DNA of 64,000 nt, taken from contig NZ_QGGV01000007.1 of the NCBI RefSeq assembly GCF_003148765.1, forward strand, positions 1 to 64,000, read 5' to 3'. This stretch comes from Silicimonas algicola. GTDB lineage: Bacteria > Pseudomonadota > Alphaproteobacteria > Rhodobacterales > Rhodobacteraceae. The notes under the pieces are model-generated. The model did not search any database. It was not told where the DNA came from and saw only the letters and a program-made list of their open reading frames with translations. The stretch's first letter is position 1, and the number at the start of each line of letters is the position of its first letter. Of the stretch, positions 26,964-34,935 are shown one piece after another. A program made the translations under genes and the position numbers.

Positions 26964-27443
26964 TCATCGGTCGTCGACCGTCCGGAGCGGCGTCGATCTC
27001 TTTGCCTTCCATTCATAGACCGTCTTGAAGATGATCAGCGGCTCGTTGGCCTCGATACCTTCTGGCATGACCCTGCGCCGCGCCGACGGTGTCAGCCCAA
27101 GCTCCGCCATGTAGCGCGCCATCAGTTCCATCTGATTGTTGGCGATCGAGAGCCAGGGCGACTGCTGGACGTAGCCCGAGGGCGTCTTCAGGAGCATCGG
27201 CGTCCTCTGGAGCTGCTCCTCGGCCTCGACCCAACGCTCCCGGGCCTGGCAGTAAGCCGCGAAAGCGGGGCGGTCGGCGACGGTGACGATGCCGAGCTTG
27301 TGCAGGGGGGCAGCCAGCCTTCGCCATTCCTTGCGGGCGATGGGGCCAAGATGTGCCGGGCAGCGCGGCAGCGCGTCAGGCGAGACCGCGTGGGAGTCGT
27401 CCTGACCGACGAACCGCGCGGGTCTTGGCTTCGGACCCCTCAT
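26964..27443 (-). CDS. Phage terminase small subunit, P27 family
   Basis: The 159-residue product has the P27 small-terminase pattern: RGPKPRPARF at the start, HLGPIARKEWRRLAAPLHKL, DRPAFAAYCQARERWVEAEE and SPWLSIANNQMELMARYMAE, then LGLTPSARRRV. In a complete phage the protein recognises the packaging site and feeds DNA to the large subunit. The large terminase and portal genes that should follow are absent. The ATG at 27443 overlaps the stop of the pseudogene frame upstream (ATGA). It is an orphan left from a prophage. Confidence 0.85.
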   Translation of the reverse strand: MRGPKPRPARFVGQDDSHAVSPDALPRCPAHLGPIARKEWRRLAAPLHKLGIVTVADRPAFAAYCQARERWVEAEEQLQRTPMLLKTPSGYVQQSPWLSIANNQMELMARYMAELGLTPSARRRVMPEGIEANEPLIIFKTVYEWKAKRSTPLRTVDDR

Positions 27444-28231
27444 CGCACGATCTCCGCATCCGGTGTCTGCTCGATCACGAGCTGCCGCTCGCGCTCCGCG
27501 TCCAGCACGGCGTTCATGACGCGCAGGGTCTCGTCGAAGTTCGCGTCGCTCATGGCCTCGATGCTCGTGTGGGCGACCGCATGCTCAATCCGCTCGGTCT
27601 CGTGGATGGTGGTGGCGTCCTGGTCCCGGCTCGGGATGGACCAGAGGGTGGACTGCGTCCGGTCCCCGCTCCAGTGGCCCCTGCCCCCGCACCGCGTACC
27701 AGCAGGGCTTGTGCTGCCAGTGGTAATGACCCCGCGAGAGCACGTGCCATTCCTTTGCCCAGATGATCTGGCTCCGGATCTCGAAGTCGCAGGCGAGGAG
27801 GCTGTCGGCCACGGTGCCGGCGTGGAGCGCCCCGTGCCAGACGTTTGCCACCTCGCCAGGAAGAGCGCCCAGGCGTCGCGCCAGTCGGCCCTGTGGTCGT
27901 TCAGCCCGTACGTTTACTTTCGGAGGCCCGGCGTGGTTACGCCAGTCGGGGTCGCAGTTCACTCCAAACGGAGGATCTGTTGCCGTGAGATGCGGCCGCA
28001 CGCCATAAGAGACGCTCGACCGTGGCCCTGTCCGTGGCATCGCCGCAGATGAGCCTATGCCTTCCCCAGCACCCAAAGGTCACCCGGACGCGAGACGGGA
28101 ACCTCTGGCACCTCCGGTGTTGCCTCCTCCCGCGGGTCAGGAGCGCCGTGCTTTAGGAACGCGTCGAGCTCCGCCCCGTCGAAGCCGGGGCCGCCGAGCT
28201 CGAGCTCGAGAAGCTCTTGGTCGCAACCAGC
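27440..28231 (-). pseudogene. Degenerate ParB-linked DNA modification methylase, multiply frameshifted
   Basis: Pieces of a DNA N4/N6-methylase lie in successive frames on the minus strand. They read ELDAFLKHGAPDPREEATP and PVSRPGDLWVLGKA, then after a frameshift near 28060 HLTATDPPFGVNCDPDWR with the catalytic DPPF motif. NVWHGALHAGTVADSLLA and SQIIWAKEWHVLSRGHYHWQ follow, and after another shift near 27665 LWSIPSRDQDATTIH. The last part (AMSDANFDETLRVMNAVLDA to the stop at 27440) does not look like methylase and may come from another phage protein. Several frame breaks rule out a working enzyme. It is joined in frame to a recombinase fragment upstream. Confidence 0.75.
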
Positions 28232-28480
28232 CTGTTCGGCGATGCTGACCGTAAGGTCGTTGGCCTCGGGCATGCCGCAGACGTGGAACCTGACCCCGCT
28301 GTCTCGGAGGGTGAGCAGAAAGGCTGCGTTGCGGTCCCGACAGTCGAGCTTGGCGAACAGAAACGTCGCCCCGGTCAACTTCGCCAAGGTTAGCGTCTTG
28401 GTCAGCTCTGGTCTATCGTTCTTCCGCCCGCCTTCGACCTCGCAGAACTTCAGTACCGCTGCTGCCTGACAGCAGGAATT
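28232..28480 (-). pseudogene. Fragment of a serine recombinase (resolvase) catalytic domain
   Basis: The open frame reads KFCEVEGGRKNDRPELTKTL, then ATFLFAKLDCRDRNAAFLLT and MPEANDLTVSIAEQ. This matches the middle of the resolvase N-terminal domain of large site-specific recombinases (E-x-E-S-G-x-x-x-x-R-P, then AKLDRLARN, then MPEANDLT). The N-terminal catalytic-serine segment and the whole C-terminal DNA-binding part are missing, and the conserved R of AKLDRL is C. At about 28231 the frame passes directly into a methylase-like sequence without a stop, an in-frame deletion fusion. Confidence 0.75.
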
Positions 28481-28545
28481 TCTGGCGCCGTGCGGCAGCG
28501 GAATATCGAGCTGGCGTCAAGCTATGCCTACTTTCGCCGAATCAC

Positions 28546-28650
28546 ATGATGATGCCCCCGATAGGAGTCGTTCCGGATGATCCTTCCTACGTCGTAGGTG
28601 ACTTTTTCGGTGGTTGTCTTCCTCTAACCCGCTCCTTGGTGGGTTCCTAG
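28546..28650 (+). CDS. Possible 34-residue peptide before an orphan terminator
   Basis: Three tandem ATG codons (28546, 28549, 28552) open a frame reading MMMPPIGVVPDDPSYVVGDF, continuing to a stop at 28648-28650, 20 bases before a strong terminator. No ribosome site is visible and no family is recognised. It could instead be part of an untranslated small RNA. Confidence 0.25.
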   Translation: MMMPPIGVVPDDPSYVVGDFFGGCLPLTRSLVGS

Positions 28651-28670
28651 CGAGGCTGATCACCTCAGAG

Positions 28671-28700
28671 AAGACCCCCTCTCCAGAGGGGGTCTTTTTT
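28671..28700 (+). terminator. Strong rho-independent terminator
   Basis: AAGACCCCCTCT pairs perfectly with AGAGGGGGTCTT around a two-base loop and is followed by a run of T on the plus strand. No plus-strand gene longer than 35 codons lies within 1.7 kb upstream, so it ends a small transcript or the debris of a lost gene. It also lies just past the stop (28713) of the minus-strand gene. Confidence 0.85.
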
Positions 28701-28712
28701 ATCGCATAGGGC

Positions 28713-28934
28713 TCAGTGGATGACCTGGAGCCAGGGGTTCAGGGCAGGCGCGTGGAAGAGCATCTGTGGCCCGACCGAGTAGCCCAGGCGTCCCTCGTTG
28801 GTCACCGAGAGGAAGTTGTCGGTGATCGGCGATCCGACCGAGATCCCCGGCACGTCGGGCATGGCGCCAGCCGCGAAGGTGGTGAGCAGAGCCCTGAGCG
28901 GGTTGCCCCGGATCATCCTGTGAGCCTCTTTCAT
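28713..28934 (-). CDS. Hypothetical protein, possibly the C-terminal end of a phage virion protein
   Basis: The 73-residue frame includes RMIRGNPLRALLTTFAAGAM and ends FHAPALNPWLQVIH. The frame stays open upstream for some 20 codons (WFWAFKIRS before the ATG) before a stop, so the visible gene may be the tail of a longer decayed one. I do not recognise the family; the sequence is compatible with a structural phage protein, which is only a guess from context. It ends at the strong hairpin at 28671-28700. Confidence 0.4.
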   Translation of the reverse strand: MKEAHRMIRGNPLRALLTTFAAGAMPDVPGISVGSPITDNFLSVTNEGRLGYSVGPQMLFHAPALNPWLQVIH

Positions 28935-29866
28935 CGACCTGATCTTGAAAGCCCAGAACCAGGTGAGGCCCGACTAAAACCCGCCTAAAACCCTCGGGAG
29001 AATTTCGCAAAGTTCAGCACTCAATTTAAGATTGAACGAGAGAGAAAAATCCTCGCGACGCCGACTGTGATTTCAACTCGAGATTGTCCCAGCCCATTTG
29101 CGAGGCCAAACAGGCGAAAGTTCAACTTTAAAACCCTCGTTAGGATCTCAAGTCTATTTTCATCTATAGAGAGCCTAAAGGCCTACGGCGGCGGATTCCG
29201 TGCCCAAAATTGCCTTCGATCCGGCCGGCCGGCGGCGGCCAATGCCAGTCCAATTCTGCGCGCCCCGAGACGGGTTTTCCACCGACGCGGCCGTTGTCAG
29301 GACGCCGGCAGCTGTGTCCCTGCTCTGGGCGCAGGTGGCCCATGCTTGTCTGCATCCCGGTTGACACCGTTGCGCCTCTGGAGGCCCTATATTTGCGTCC
29401 GCAGTGCGCACTCCGCCTAGATTCAGGCGACGCTTCTTCCACAAGTGATCTGGGGGTTCTAACCCGCTCAGACCGACGGCGACCATCGCCCACACCCTGC
29501 TGACCCAAGAGTCACGGCGAGCGGCGCAGTCCCGTCAGACCTGGTTCCCAAAGCCGTAGCGGCCGGTCCTCGGCATGTGCGCTTCGGGAATCCATGCGGC
29601 TCAGAAACACTATCAGCACTTCGGGAAGGTCGAACCTGAATCGCGGAGGCACCAGACCGTGCTCAACTTACCCAGATCCCCATCCCTGGATCCTTCCGTT
29701 ACGATCGGCGCGTCCGATCGCCTGCGGCTGGCGTCCCACATGCCCCGTCAGCCGGGAGGGCTTTTCCTCTACGGACTAACGCTGCATGGCATCGAAACGA
29801 TTCCCGTTGAGGTCGCGACGATCCTCGCCTCGCTGCAAGGCTAATCGGGCAGCGGTCGGGGAGACC
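28935..29866. other. Region without recognisable genes
   Basis: Short overlapping frames occur on both strands, but none has both a ribosome site and a known motif. The stretch 28970-29170 is relatively A/T-rich compared with the surroundings. Nothing identifiable was found. Confidence 0.4.
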
Positions 29867-30990
29867 TTATTCCTCCCTTTCCAATTCCCGAACCACGCGG
29901 AAGCCTCGGCGGGACGATCTTGCGTCCTGTTCGCTCCGCGCGCGATACCCAGGGCGAGCCCTGTTCATCGACAAGATGTAGCTTCCCCCTTTGACCACGC
30001 GCCGACATTCAATGCCTTTATCCACCTCGAGGTAGCCGCTCGATGTGCGCCAACCCGGATGACGGCCGGTCCAGCAGGACTGTGTCATTTCCTCCAAGTT
30101 GCCAGCCATATGCCGGAACCCCCAGGCGTTGGCGGCATCCAGAGCATCGACTGTAACGGAATGACCGCGCGCCACAAAGGTCCCGCGAGGCAGCCACAGC
30201 AAATTGTCATCGGCGGACGCAGAAAAATTCGCCTGGTCGGTCGTGATAGACTCGCCGTGAGGGAAAGGTGTCTGTGTGCCGGCGCGGGCCGCATATTCCC
30301 ATTCGGCTTCTGTCGGCAAACGGTATGCTTTCGTCCCTACCTTGGCGTTCAGCCATTGGAGGTAAAGCTGAATATCGTTGTAAGACACTCCGTGAACGGG
30401 ATGGGCGTTCGTCGCCTCCAACTCGGACGCCCTTCGGTGGCAAAACCAGAGTCCGTCTTTATGTTCGCATTTCGAGAAAAGCATGAGACGGTCCGGTTCA
30501 TACCCCCGCATTCACCATCGGCGACACAGGCTGACCACTCTCCGAAGGTCACCTCGTTCCTCGACATGGCTATGGGCAGGTCGATTTCGACCCGATGCAC
30601 CGGACCTTCGGAGGTCGAGATGTGCGGGTCGTCCGGGTTCACGGGACGGATGTTCCCGAGCTCCAGGTGCAGGCTCTGCCGGGATTCTCCAGGCGGACCG
30701 CCCATGAGAAAATCGCCCAGGGGAAGAACGATCATTTCCGGACAGGCATCGCACTCCTGGAACTGCGCCAGCGGCTCAAGCTGGCTTGGATCAATGCGGG
30801 CCTCTTCGGCGGGGATCGGCCCGGGCATGCCGAGAAGCGTCACGAGCATCAGCACGAGAACCGCGTCGCGGCTCTTTCGAACGAAGGCTCGAAACGTCGA
30901 AACAGTGCCTTTTCCCACGCGCGCTTCCTCAGACAATCGAGATTGAAAACCCTCGCTCAGGTTGCGGGTTGCGAATGACGCTCTAACCAT
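29867..30990 (-). pseudogene. Formylglycine-generating-enzyme-like (FGE-sulfatase domain) protein, frameshifted
   Basis: ATG 30990 has GAGGAG upstream and starts a protein with an N-terminal hydrophobic segment (AVLVLMLVTLLGMPGPIPAE), then MIVLPLGDFLMGGPPGES and SRNEVTFGEWSACVADGECG. At a run of five C (30503-30507) the frame breaks. Restoring one base continues with CGGYEPDR, HPVHGVSYNDIQLYLQWLNA, AYRLPTEAEWEYAARAGTQT, NAWGFRHMAGNLEEM and RVVKGGSY to the stop. The domain occurs in sulfatase activators, EgtB-like enzymes and many exported proteins of unknown role. Two normally conserved regions (GNVWEW) are degenerate here. No sulfatase gene is nearby. Confidence 0.8.
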
Positions 30991-31040
30991 TGCACTCCTC
31001 GCAAAAGCCGCCTGAAATTCGTATAACCTGTTGAAGACAT

Positions 31041-31116
<76 letters not shown>

Positions 31117-31156
31117 GCCGTCGCAGGGTTTATCCTCTGACTGCGGGTGGAGCAAG

Positions 31157-31615
31157 TCAGTCCGCCCTCTCGTCGCGCGCGCCGATCCAGCGGCGGGGAC
31201 CCGCACCGTTGGCAGCGAGACGGTCCTCGGCGTTGTAGAGCGGGCAATCCTCCAGCGAGAGGCAGCCGCAGCCGATGCAGTAGTGCATCTGCGTACGGAG
31301 GCGTGTCAGCATCTCGATCTTTTCGTCGAGGAGATCGGCCCAAGGTTGAGCGGCCTTGGCCCAGTCTGCCTTGCCGACGGCCCTGTCACGCGGGAGGCGA
31401 TCAAGCACCTCCTTCACCTGCGAAAGCGGTATGCCCGCGGCCTGCGCCACGCGGGCGACCGCGATGCGGCGAAGTTCGCGGCGGTCGTAGCGGCGGTGGT
31501 TCGCGGGTGTCCGCCAGCTTCGGATAAGGCCCTCGGCTTCGTAGAAGTGAAGCGTCGAAACCGGGACGCCTGCGCGCTCGGCCATCTCTCCCACACTCAG
31601 GTCGTTCGGGTGCAT
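31157..31615 (-). CDS. soxR: Redox-sensitive transcriptional activator SoxR
   Basis: The 152-residue MerR-family regulator has the winged helix (SVGEMAERAGVPVSTLHFYE) and the SoxR [2Fe-2S] cluster motif CIGCGCLSLEDC (Cys113, 116, 118 and 124). Oxidation of the cluster by redox-cycling compounds switches on transcription by untwisting the promoter. The divergent operator at 31646-31663 serves the genes at 31708 and 31905. As in many bacteria lacking soxS, SoxR here directly controls neighbouring genes. Confidence 0.96.
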   Translation of the reverse strand: MHPNDLSVGEMAERAGVPVSTLHFYEAEGLIRSWRTPANHRRYDRRELRRIAVARVAQAAGIPLSQVKEVLDRLPRDRAVGKADWAKAAQPWADLLDEKIEMLTRLRTQMHYCIGCGCLSLEDCPLYNAEDRLAANGAGPRRWIGARDERAD

Positions 31616-31645
31616 CGCGTCCTCTTCTGCAAACTCGGGGCTTTA

Positions 31646-31663
31646 CCTCAAGTGAACTTGAGG
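31646..31663. promoter_or_regulatory. soxR: SoxR box
   Basis: CCTCAAGT-GA-ACTTGAGG is a perfect 8-base inverted repeat that matches the known SoxR operator CCTCAAGTTAACTTGAGG except at the centre. It lies 31 bases before the soxR start and 45 bases before the divergent gene at 31708. Confidence 0.92.
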
Positions 31664-31707
31664 ACGTAGGCTGCCTCCGAATCATCAACCTGACAAGGAC
31701 TGACGTC

Positions 31708-31899
31708 ATGTTCCGCCGCCTCTTCACCGCTCCGCGCCGCACGCCTCCCGAGGTGGCCGAGGAAATCGCCGCGCTCTGCAATGCGGCCAACCTCGACCGC
31801 CTGGCCTCCCTGCCCCGCAGCCTGATGCGGGACGTGGGGCTCGATTGCGGCTGCCTCTCCCTGTCCGACCCTGACGTCGGACCCAACCGAGCGAGGTGA
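31708..31899 (+). CDS. Small protein under SoxR control, DUF1127-like
   Basis: The 63-residue product has a basic, proline-rich start (RRLFTAPRRTPPEVAEEIAA) and the segment LASLPRSLMRDVGLDCG. That segment resembles the L-x-x-L-x-x-x-x-L-x-D-I-G-L pattern of DUF1127 proteins. No membrane helix is seen. It is the first gene after the SoxR box, and its stop overlaps the possible GTG start of the next gene, so both form one SoxR-driven unit. The function is unknown. Confidence 0.75.
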   Translation: MFRRLFTAPRRTPPEVAEEIAALCNAANLDRLASLPRSLMRDVGLDCGCLSLSDPDVGPNRAR

Positions 31900-31904
31900 C
31901 GCAG

Positions 31905-32561
31905 ATGCATGACGCCACTCTTCTTCGAAAGGCGGGCCTTCTCTATCTCGCCATCATCTTTCTGGGTCTTGGCGGCGAAGTCCTTGTCCGCGCGCCGCTT
32001 GCCGGGATGGCTCCCGAGGCGATGGCTGCGGCGATCCGCGACGGCGCCCTGCCCTTCCGTCTGTCGATCCTGTCGGACGCGGTCATGGTGACTTGCGACG
32101 TGGCCCTGGCGGTCGTGCTGTTCCAGCTGTTCCGGTCGACCGACGAAGGGCTGGCGGCAACGGCGGCGGCCCTTCGACTGATTCAGGCGGCGGTGATCGC
32201 GGCGAACCTGCCGGTTCAGCACGCGGCGCTCCTCTGGGCGCAGTCGAGCGAGGCCGGGATGGCGGCGCAGGCGATGGCGTCGCACGCGGCAGGCTATGAC
32301 CTGGGGTTGATCTTCTTCGGGTTCAACAGTCTGATGACCGGCATCTTGATCCTGCGAAGCGGCCTTGTCGGGCGCTGGACCGGGCACATGATCCAGGCGG
32401 CGGGCGCGGTCTACCTCGTGGGCAGCAGCCTGCGCATAGTCGCGCCAGCCGCTTCCGAGGCATTCCTGCCCGCCTACCTGATCGCGATTGTGGCCGAGAC
32501 GGGTTTCGCGGTCGCTCTCCTGCGCGGCGGGTTGCGCCGTCAGTCCGAGAGGCTGGCGTAA
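31905..32561 (+). CDS. DUF4386 family membrane protein
   Basis: This hydrophobic protein of 218 residues has about six membrane helices. The DUF4386 signature is seen in AGLLYLAIIFLGLGGEVLVR near the start and GYDLGLIFFGFNSLMTGILI in the second half. The ATG at 31905 is preceded by GCGAGG; a GTG at 31896 overlapping the upstream stop is the alternative. It is probably co-expressed with the small SoxR-controlled gene, hence part of the response to redox-active compounds. The role of the family is not established. Its last 22 bases overlap the convergent glycosyltransferase gene. Confidence 0.85.
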   Translation: MHDATLLRKAGLLYLAIIFLGLGGEVLVRAPLAGMAPEAMAAAIRDGALPFRLSILSDAVMVTCDVALAVVLFQLFRSTDEGLAATAAALRLIQAAVIAANLPVQHAALLWAQSSEAGMAAQAMASHAAGYDLGLIFFGFNSLMTGILILRSGLVGRWTGHMIQAAGAVYLVGSSLRIVAPAASEAFLPAYLIAIVAETGFAVALLRGGLRRQSERLA

Positions 32562-33421
32562 TAGGACTGAAGCCGCTCGCCCATGTCGCCCAGGGTGGCG
32601 CGGCTCCAGATCAGCCAGCGGTCCTTGTTGTCCTTGACCTCGTCGCCCTCGCGGTAGGCGAGAAGCCGTTCGGGCTTGATGAGAGGGCCCGGCATGGTCA
32701 CGGCGACAAGGTTCGCGCGCCGGCGCCTGACCCACGGCAGGCGCGCCTTGAGGCGGACCCAGGCCTTGAGAGGGAACATGTACTCGGTCGAGAATTTCAC
32801 CGCGAAGCTCTTCGGCAGGCGCTTGACGTGCGCCTGCGCGGCCCAGGACATGAAACGCTCGTCTGCGATCATGGGGCGGATGCCGAGGCCGCCATGCGCC
32901 TCCCACAACTCGCGGAAGTGCGTGGCGATGTAGGTGCATTCGCGCGGGTGGTAGACGACGACCGAAGAGTTGCCGCGCGCATACTTGCGCTTGTCGGTGA
33001 TCCGCCAGATCAGGCGGGCGAGCGGGCCGAACGGCAAGACGACGCTTTGCAGCATCATGAGCGTCTTTGGGCTGTCCATCATGGCAAAGATGGGCGTGAC
33101 GTCGCCGAAGACCGCTGTGTCGAGGTCGAGGTAGATTGCAGGAAGGTCGTCGGGAACGAAGCCTGCCTCGAACATCACGAGCTTGGCCTGACAGCCGTCC
33201 TTCATCAACTCGGGCTTCAGGAACCACGGATCGAACGGCACGGTCGTCACCGCAGGATGCAGACCCGGGCGGTCGCGGTCCGTGATGAGGACGAAGCGCG
33301 GCGGCGTGGCCGCATGACGCAGGACGGCCTCGACGGTGTGGTTGACGATGCCGGGGCCGTATTTCTGGCCCCAGAGGATCATCACGCACTGCCATGTGGG
33401 TTGGGTCGTCGCGGCGTCCAT
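32540..33421 (-). CDS. Glycosyltransferase-like protein with DxD motif
   Basis: The 293-residue protein has an N-terminal nucleotide-sugar-binding style fold and the motif AIYLDLDTAVFGDV, where Asp99 and Asp101 form the DxD metal site typical of GT-A enzymes such as the GT8 family. FVLITDRDRPGL and KLVMFEAGF also fit. No signal peptide or membrane segment is seen, so it is probably cytosolic. The sugar donor and acceptor are unknown, and the flanking genes give no pathway. It overlaps the DUF4386 gene end to end by 22 bases. Confidence 0.75.
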   Translation of the reverse strand: MDAATTQPTWQCVMILWGQKYGPGIVNHTVEAVLRHAATPPRFVLITDRDRPGLHPAVTTVPFDPWFLKPELMKDGCQAKLVMFEAGFVPDDLPAIYLDLDTAVFGDVTPIFAMMDSPKTLMMLQSVVLPFGPLARLIWRITDKRKYARGNSSVVVYHPRECTYIATHFRELWEAHGGLGIRPMIADERFMSWAAQAHVKRLPKSFAVKFSTEYMFPLKAWVRLKARLPWVRRRRANLVAVTMPGPLIKPERLLAYREGDEVKDNKDRWLIWSRATLGDMGERLQSYYASLSD

Positions 33422-33567
33422 CGTCGGGTCCTTGCCGTCGGGTCTGGCCTGTCTATCCGGCGGTCGGAATCGGGGTCAAGGGACCTCGCCGCCCCGAATG
33501 CGCGTTGCACCCTTTGATCGCGGTTGCGACGGCCCTTATATTTTGACGTCAGAGCAAGGGAAGACCG

Positions 33568-33837
33568 ATGGCCGGAGGATGGGCGCGCGACGGCGCGGTG
33601 AACGATCAGATAGACGCCTCTATCGAGGACGAATTGGTGCGGATGCGCGCGAGGCGTGTCCCCGAGGGCGAAAGTCTGACTCACTGCGCGGAATGCGACG
33701 AACCGATCCCCGAGGCGCGTCGGATCGCGCTGCCCGGCGTCAAGCTGTGCATTGACTGTCAGACCGAACGCGATACGCGGCCCGTTTCGAGGGGCGGCAT
33801 CAATCGACGCGGGTCGAAGGACAGTCAGTTGAAGTAG
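33568..33837 (+). CDS. DksA/TraR C4-type zinc finger protein
   Basis: The 89-residue protein has the C4 zinc finger CAEC - 17 residues - CIDC and the basic region PEARRIALPGVKLCIDCQTE, as in the small YbiI-type members of the DksA/TraR family. Unlike full DksA it lacks the long coiled coil, so it can hardly reach the polymerase secondary channel with acidic tips. An AAGGGAAG site lies before ATG 33568. The role is probably in stress adjustment of transcription. Confidence 0.85.
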   Translation: MAGGWARDGAVNDQIDASIEDELVRMRARRVPEGESLTHCAECDEPIPEARRIALPGVKLCIDCQTERDTRPVSRGGINRRGSKDSQLK

Positions 33838-33854
33838 GGGATTTGTGTCTTGGG

Positions 33855-33882
33855 TCGCGGGAAGCGTTTCCGCTGCCCGCGA
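33855..33882. terminator. Candidate bidirectional terminator hairpin between convergent genes
   Basis: TCGCGGGAAGCG pairs with CGCTGCCCGCGA (11 of 12 bases) around a four-base loop. It lies between the stops of the zinc finger gene (33837) and the PRC-barrel gene (33900). No T-tract follows on either strand, so termination is inferred from position. Confidence 0.45.
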
Positions 33883-33899
33883 TGACGGCCCGAGGCCTG

Positions 33900-34196
33900 T
33901 CAGTGGTGATGTTCGGGAAGCGACTTCAATTCGTCCTTCGTGAACGTCGTCGTCGCGTGAACGGTGCCGTCCTGATCGCGCATGAACGTCAGCCTCTGAC
34001 CATTCAGGGCGACCGGCTTCGCGCCGATGCCGAGGAAGCCACCGACATCGACGATGACCGTGGATCCCGCTCCGCTGCCGTGAACATGGGACACCGTTCC
34101 GAGCGTCTCGTCATCGGTGCCGAGGATCTTGGCGCCTTCGAGATTGTCTTGCGTCCATTCCGTTTCCGACAGGCGTTGATGGTTCGTATGATCCAT
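33900..34196 (-). CDS. PRC-barrel / DUF2171-like domain protein
   Basis: The 98-residue protein has the PRC-barrel pattern: GAKILGTDDETLGTVSHVHG, VIVDVGGFLGIGAKPVALN and LTFMRDQDG. It ends in a histidine tail (PEHHH). ATG 34196 (MDHTNHQ) is used because GGAGGAG lies 11 bases upstream. A GGAAC-N16-CGTT promoter on the same strand (34229-34253) predicts control by the general stress sigma factor. Such proteins are common in alphaproteobacterial stress regulons, with no defined reaction. Confidence 0.85.
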   Translation of the reverse strand: MDHTNHQRLSETEWTQDNLEGAKILGTDDETLGTVSHVHGSGAGSTVIVDVGGFLGIGAKPVALNGQRLTFMRDQDGTVHATTTFTKDELKSLPEHHH

Positions 34197-34228
34197 TATC
34201 AGGGTCTCCTCCATTGCTTCACTTTGGC

Positions 34229-34253
34229 AACGCCGGGACCACATGCGAGTTCC
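34229..34253 (-). promoter_or_regulatory. EcfG-type general stress promoter before the PRC-barrel gene
   Basis: On the minus strand the sequence reads GGAAC, 16 bases, CGTT (plus-strand AACG 34229-34232 and GTTCC 34249-34253), the consensus of alphaproteobacterial EcfG promoters. It lies 33 bases before the ATG at 34196. Confidence 0.65.
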
Positions 34254-34365
34254 TGACCTGACGGTCGCGCTTGAAGACGCCGCGCCTGACCTGTCCGTGC
34301 AAATGACGTAACGCGCCTACCAACGAGCGCCTGAGGCACCGAGGCTGCATTCACGTTGGCAAAAT

Positions 34366-34818
34366 TCACGACCCCGAGACGAATTCCTCGAACAGCTTGA
34401 GTGTTTTCTCACTGACGTGGTGCTCGATGCCTTCGGCATCACGCTCTGCTGTTTCAGGATCGAGACCCAGTTTGAGAAGGAAGCGCAGCACGATCTCGTG
34501 CCTATGCCGGCATTCTTCCGCCAGCGCGCGACCCTCTTCCGTCAGAAAGACCGATCTGTAACGCGCCCGCGTGACAAGCCCATCTCTTGCAAGCCGATCG
34601 AGGGTCTTCGCGACGGTAGGGGGCGTCACACCCATACGCGCCGCGATGTCCACCGGCCTCGCCTCTCCCTGTTCGAGCATCAGATCGGCGATCAGTTCGA
34701 CATAGTCTTCAGCGACTTCGCTCCGGCGCGCGTCTCGGACCCCCTGGAAGGCTTCAGCGCGGCTTTCTACGGCGCGCGCCTCGACGGGAGAGGCTTTCTC
34801 GGAGTTGTCGTCATCCAT
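34366..34818 (-). CDS. mntR: Manganese-responsive transcriptional regulator MntR (DtxR family)
   Basis: The 150-residue protein has the DtxR/MntR winged helix ([20 protein letters not shown], then [20 protein letters not shown]) and a dimerisation domain with [17 protein letters not shown] and [12 protein letters not shown]. There the Glu, His and Asp ligands of the manganese site are located. The length matches MntR rather than longer iron-responsive DtxR proteins. It is divergent from the multicopper oxidase-ZIP operon, with an inverted repeat between them, so it probably represses that operon in the presence of Mn(II). Confidence 0.92.
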   Translation of the reverse strand: MDDDNSEKASPVEARAVESRAEAFQGVRDARRSEVAEDYVELIADLMLEQGEARPVDIAARMGVTPPTVAKTLDRLARDGLVTRARYRSVFLTEEGRALAEECRHRHEIVLRFLLKLGLDPETAERDAEGIEHHVSEKTLKLFEEFVSGS

Positions 34819-34871
34819 CGAAATCAGTCTCGCATGCGGCGGATTGACAGGTAAAGGGTGAGCGTGAAATA

Positions 34872-34885
34872 TTAGCCCAGTCTAA
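34872..34885. promoter_or_regulatory. mntR: Candidate MntR operator
   Basis: TTAGCC-CA-GTCTAA is an inverted repeat with half sites TTAGCC and TTAGAC, resembling DtxR-family boxes (TTAGGnnAGnCTAA type). It lies 54 bases before the mntR start and 51 bases before the divergent multicopper oxidase gene. Confidence 0.6.
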
Positions 34886-34935
34886 CTTTATGCGCCACAG
34901 CTTGACGTCTTGGCCTCCCCAAAGGAGTTCCGCCT

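Noticed and set aside
29440-29480. Stretch resembling a tRNA T-arm (GGTTCTAACCC)
   Set aside because: No acceptor, D-arm or anticodon stem could be folded around it.
29575-29844. 89-codon plus-strand frame in the gene-poor region
   Set aside because: No ribosome site, membrane segment or family motif; composition looks random.
31401-33395. 664-codon minus-strand frame over soxR, DUF4386 and glycosyltransferase genes
   Set aside because: It overlaps three well supported genes, is rich in arginine and proline, and shows no motif.
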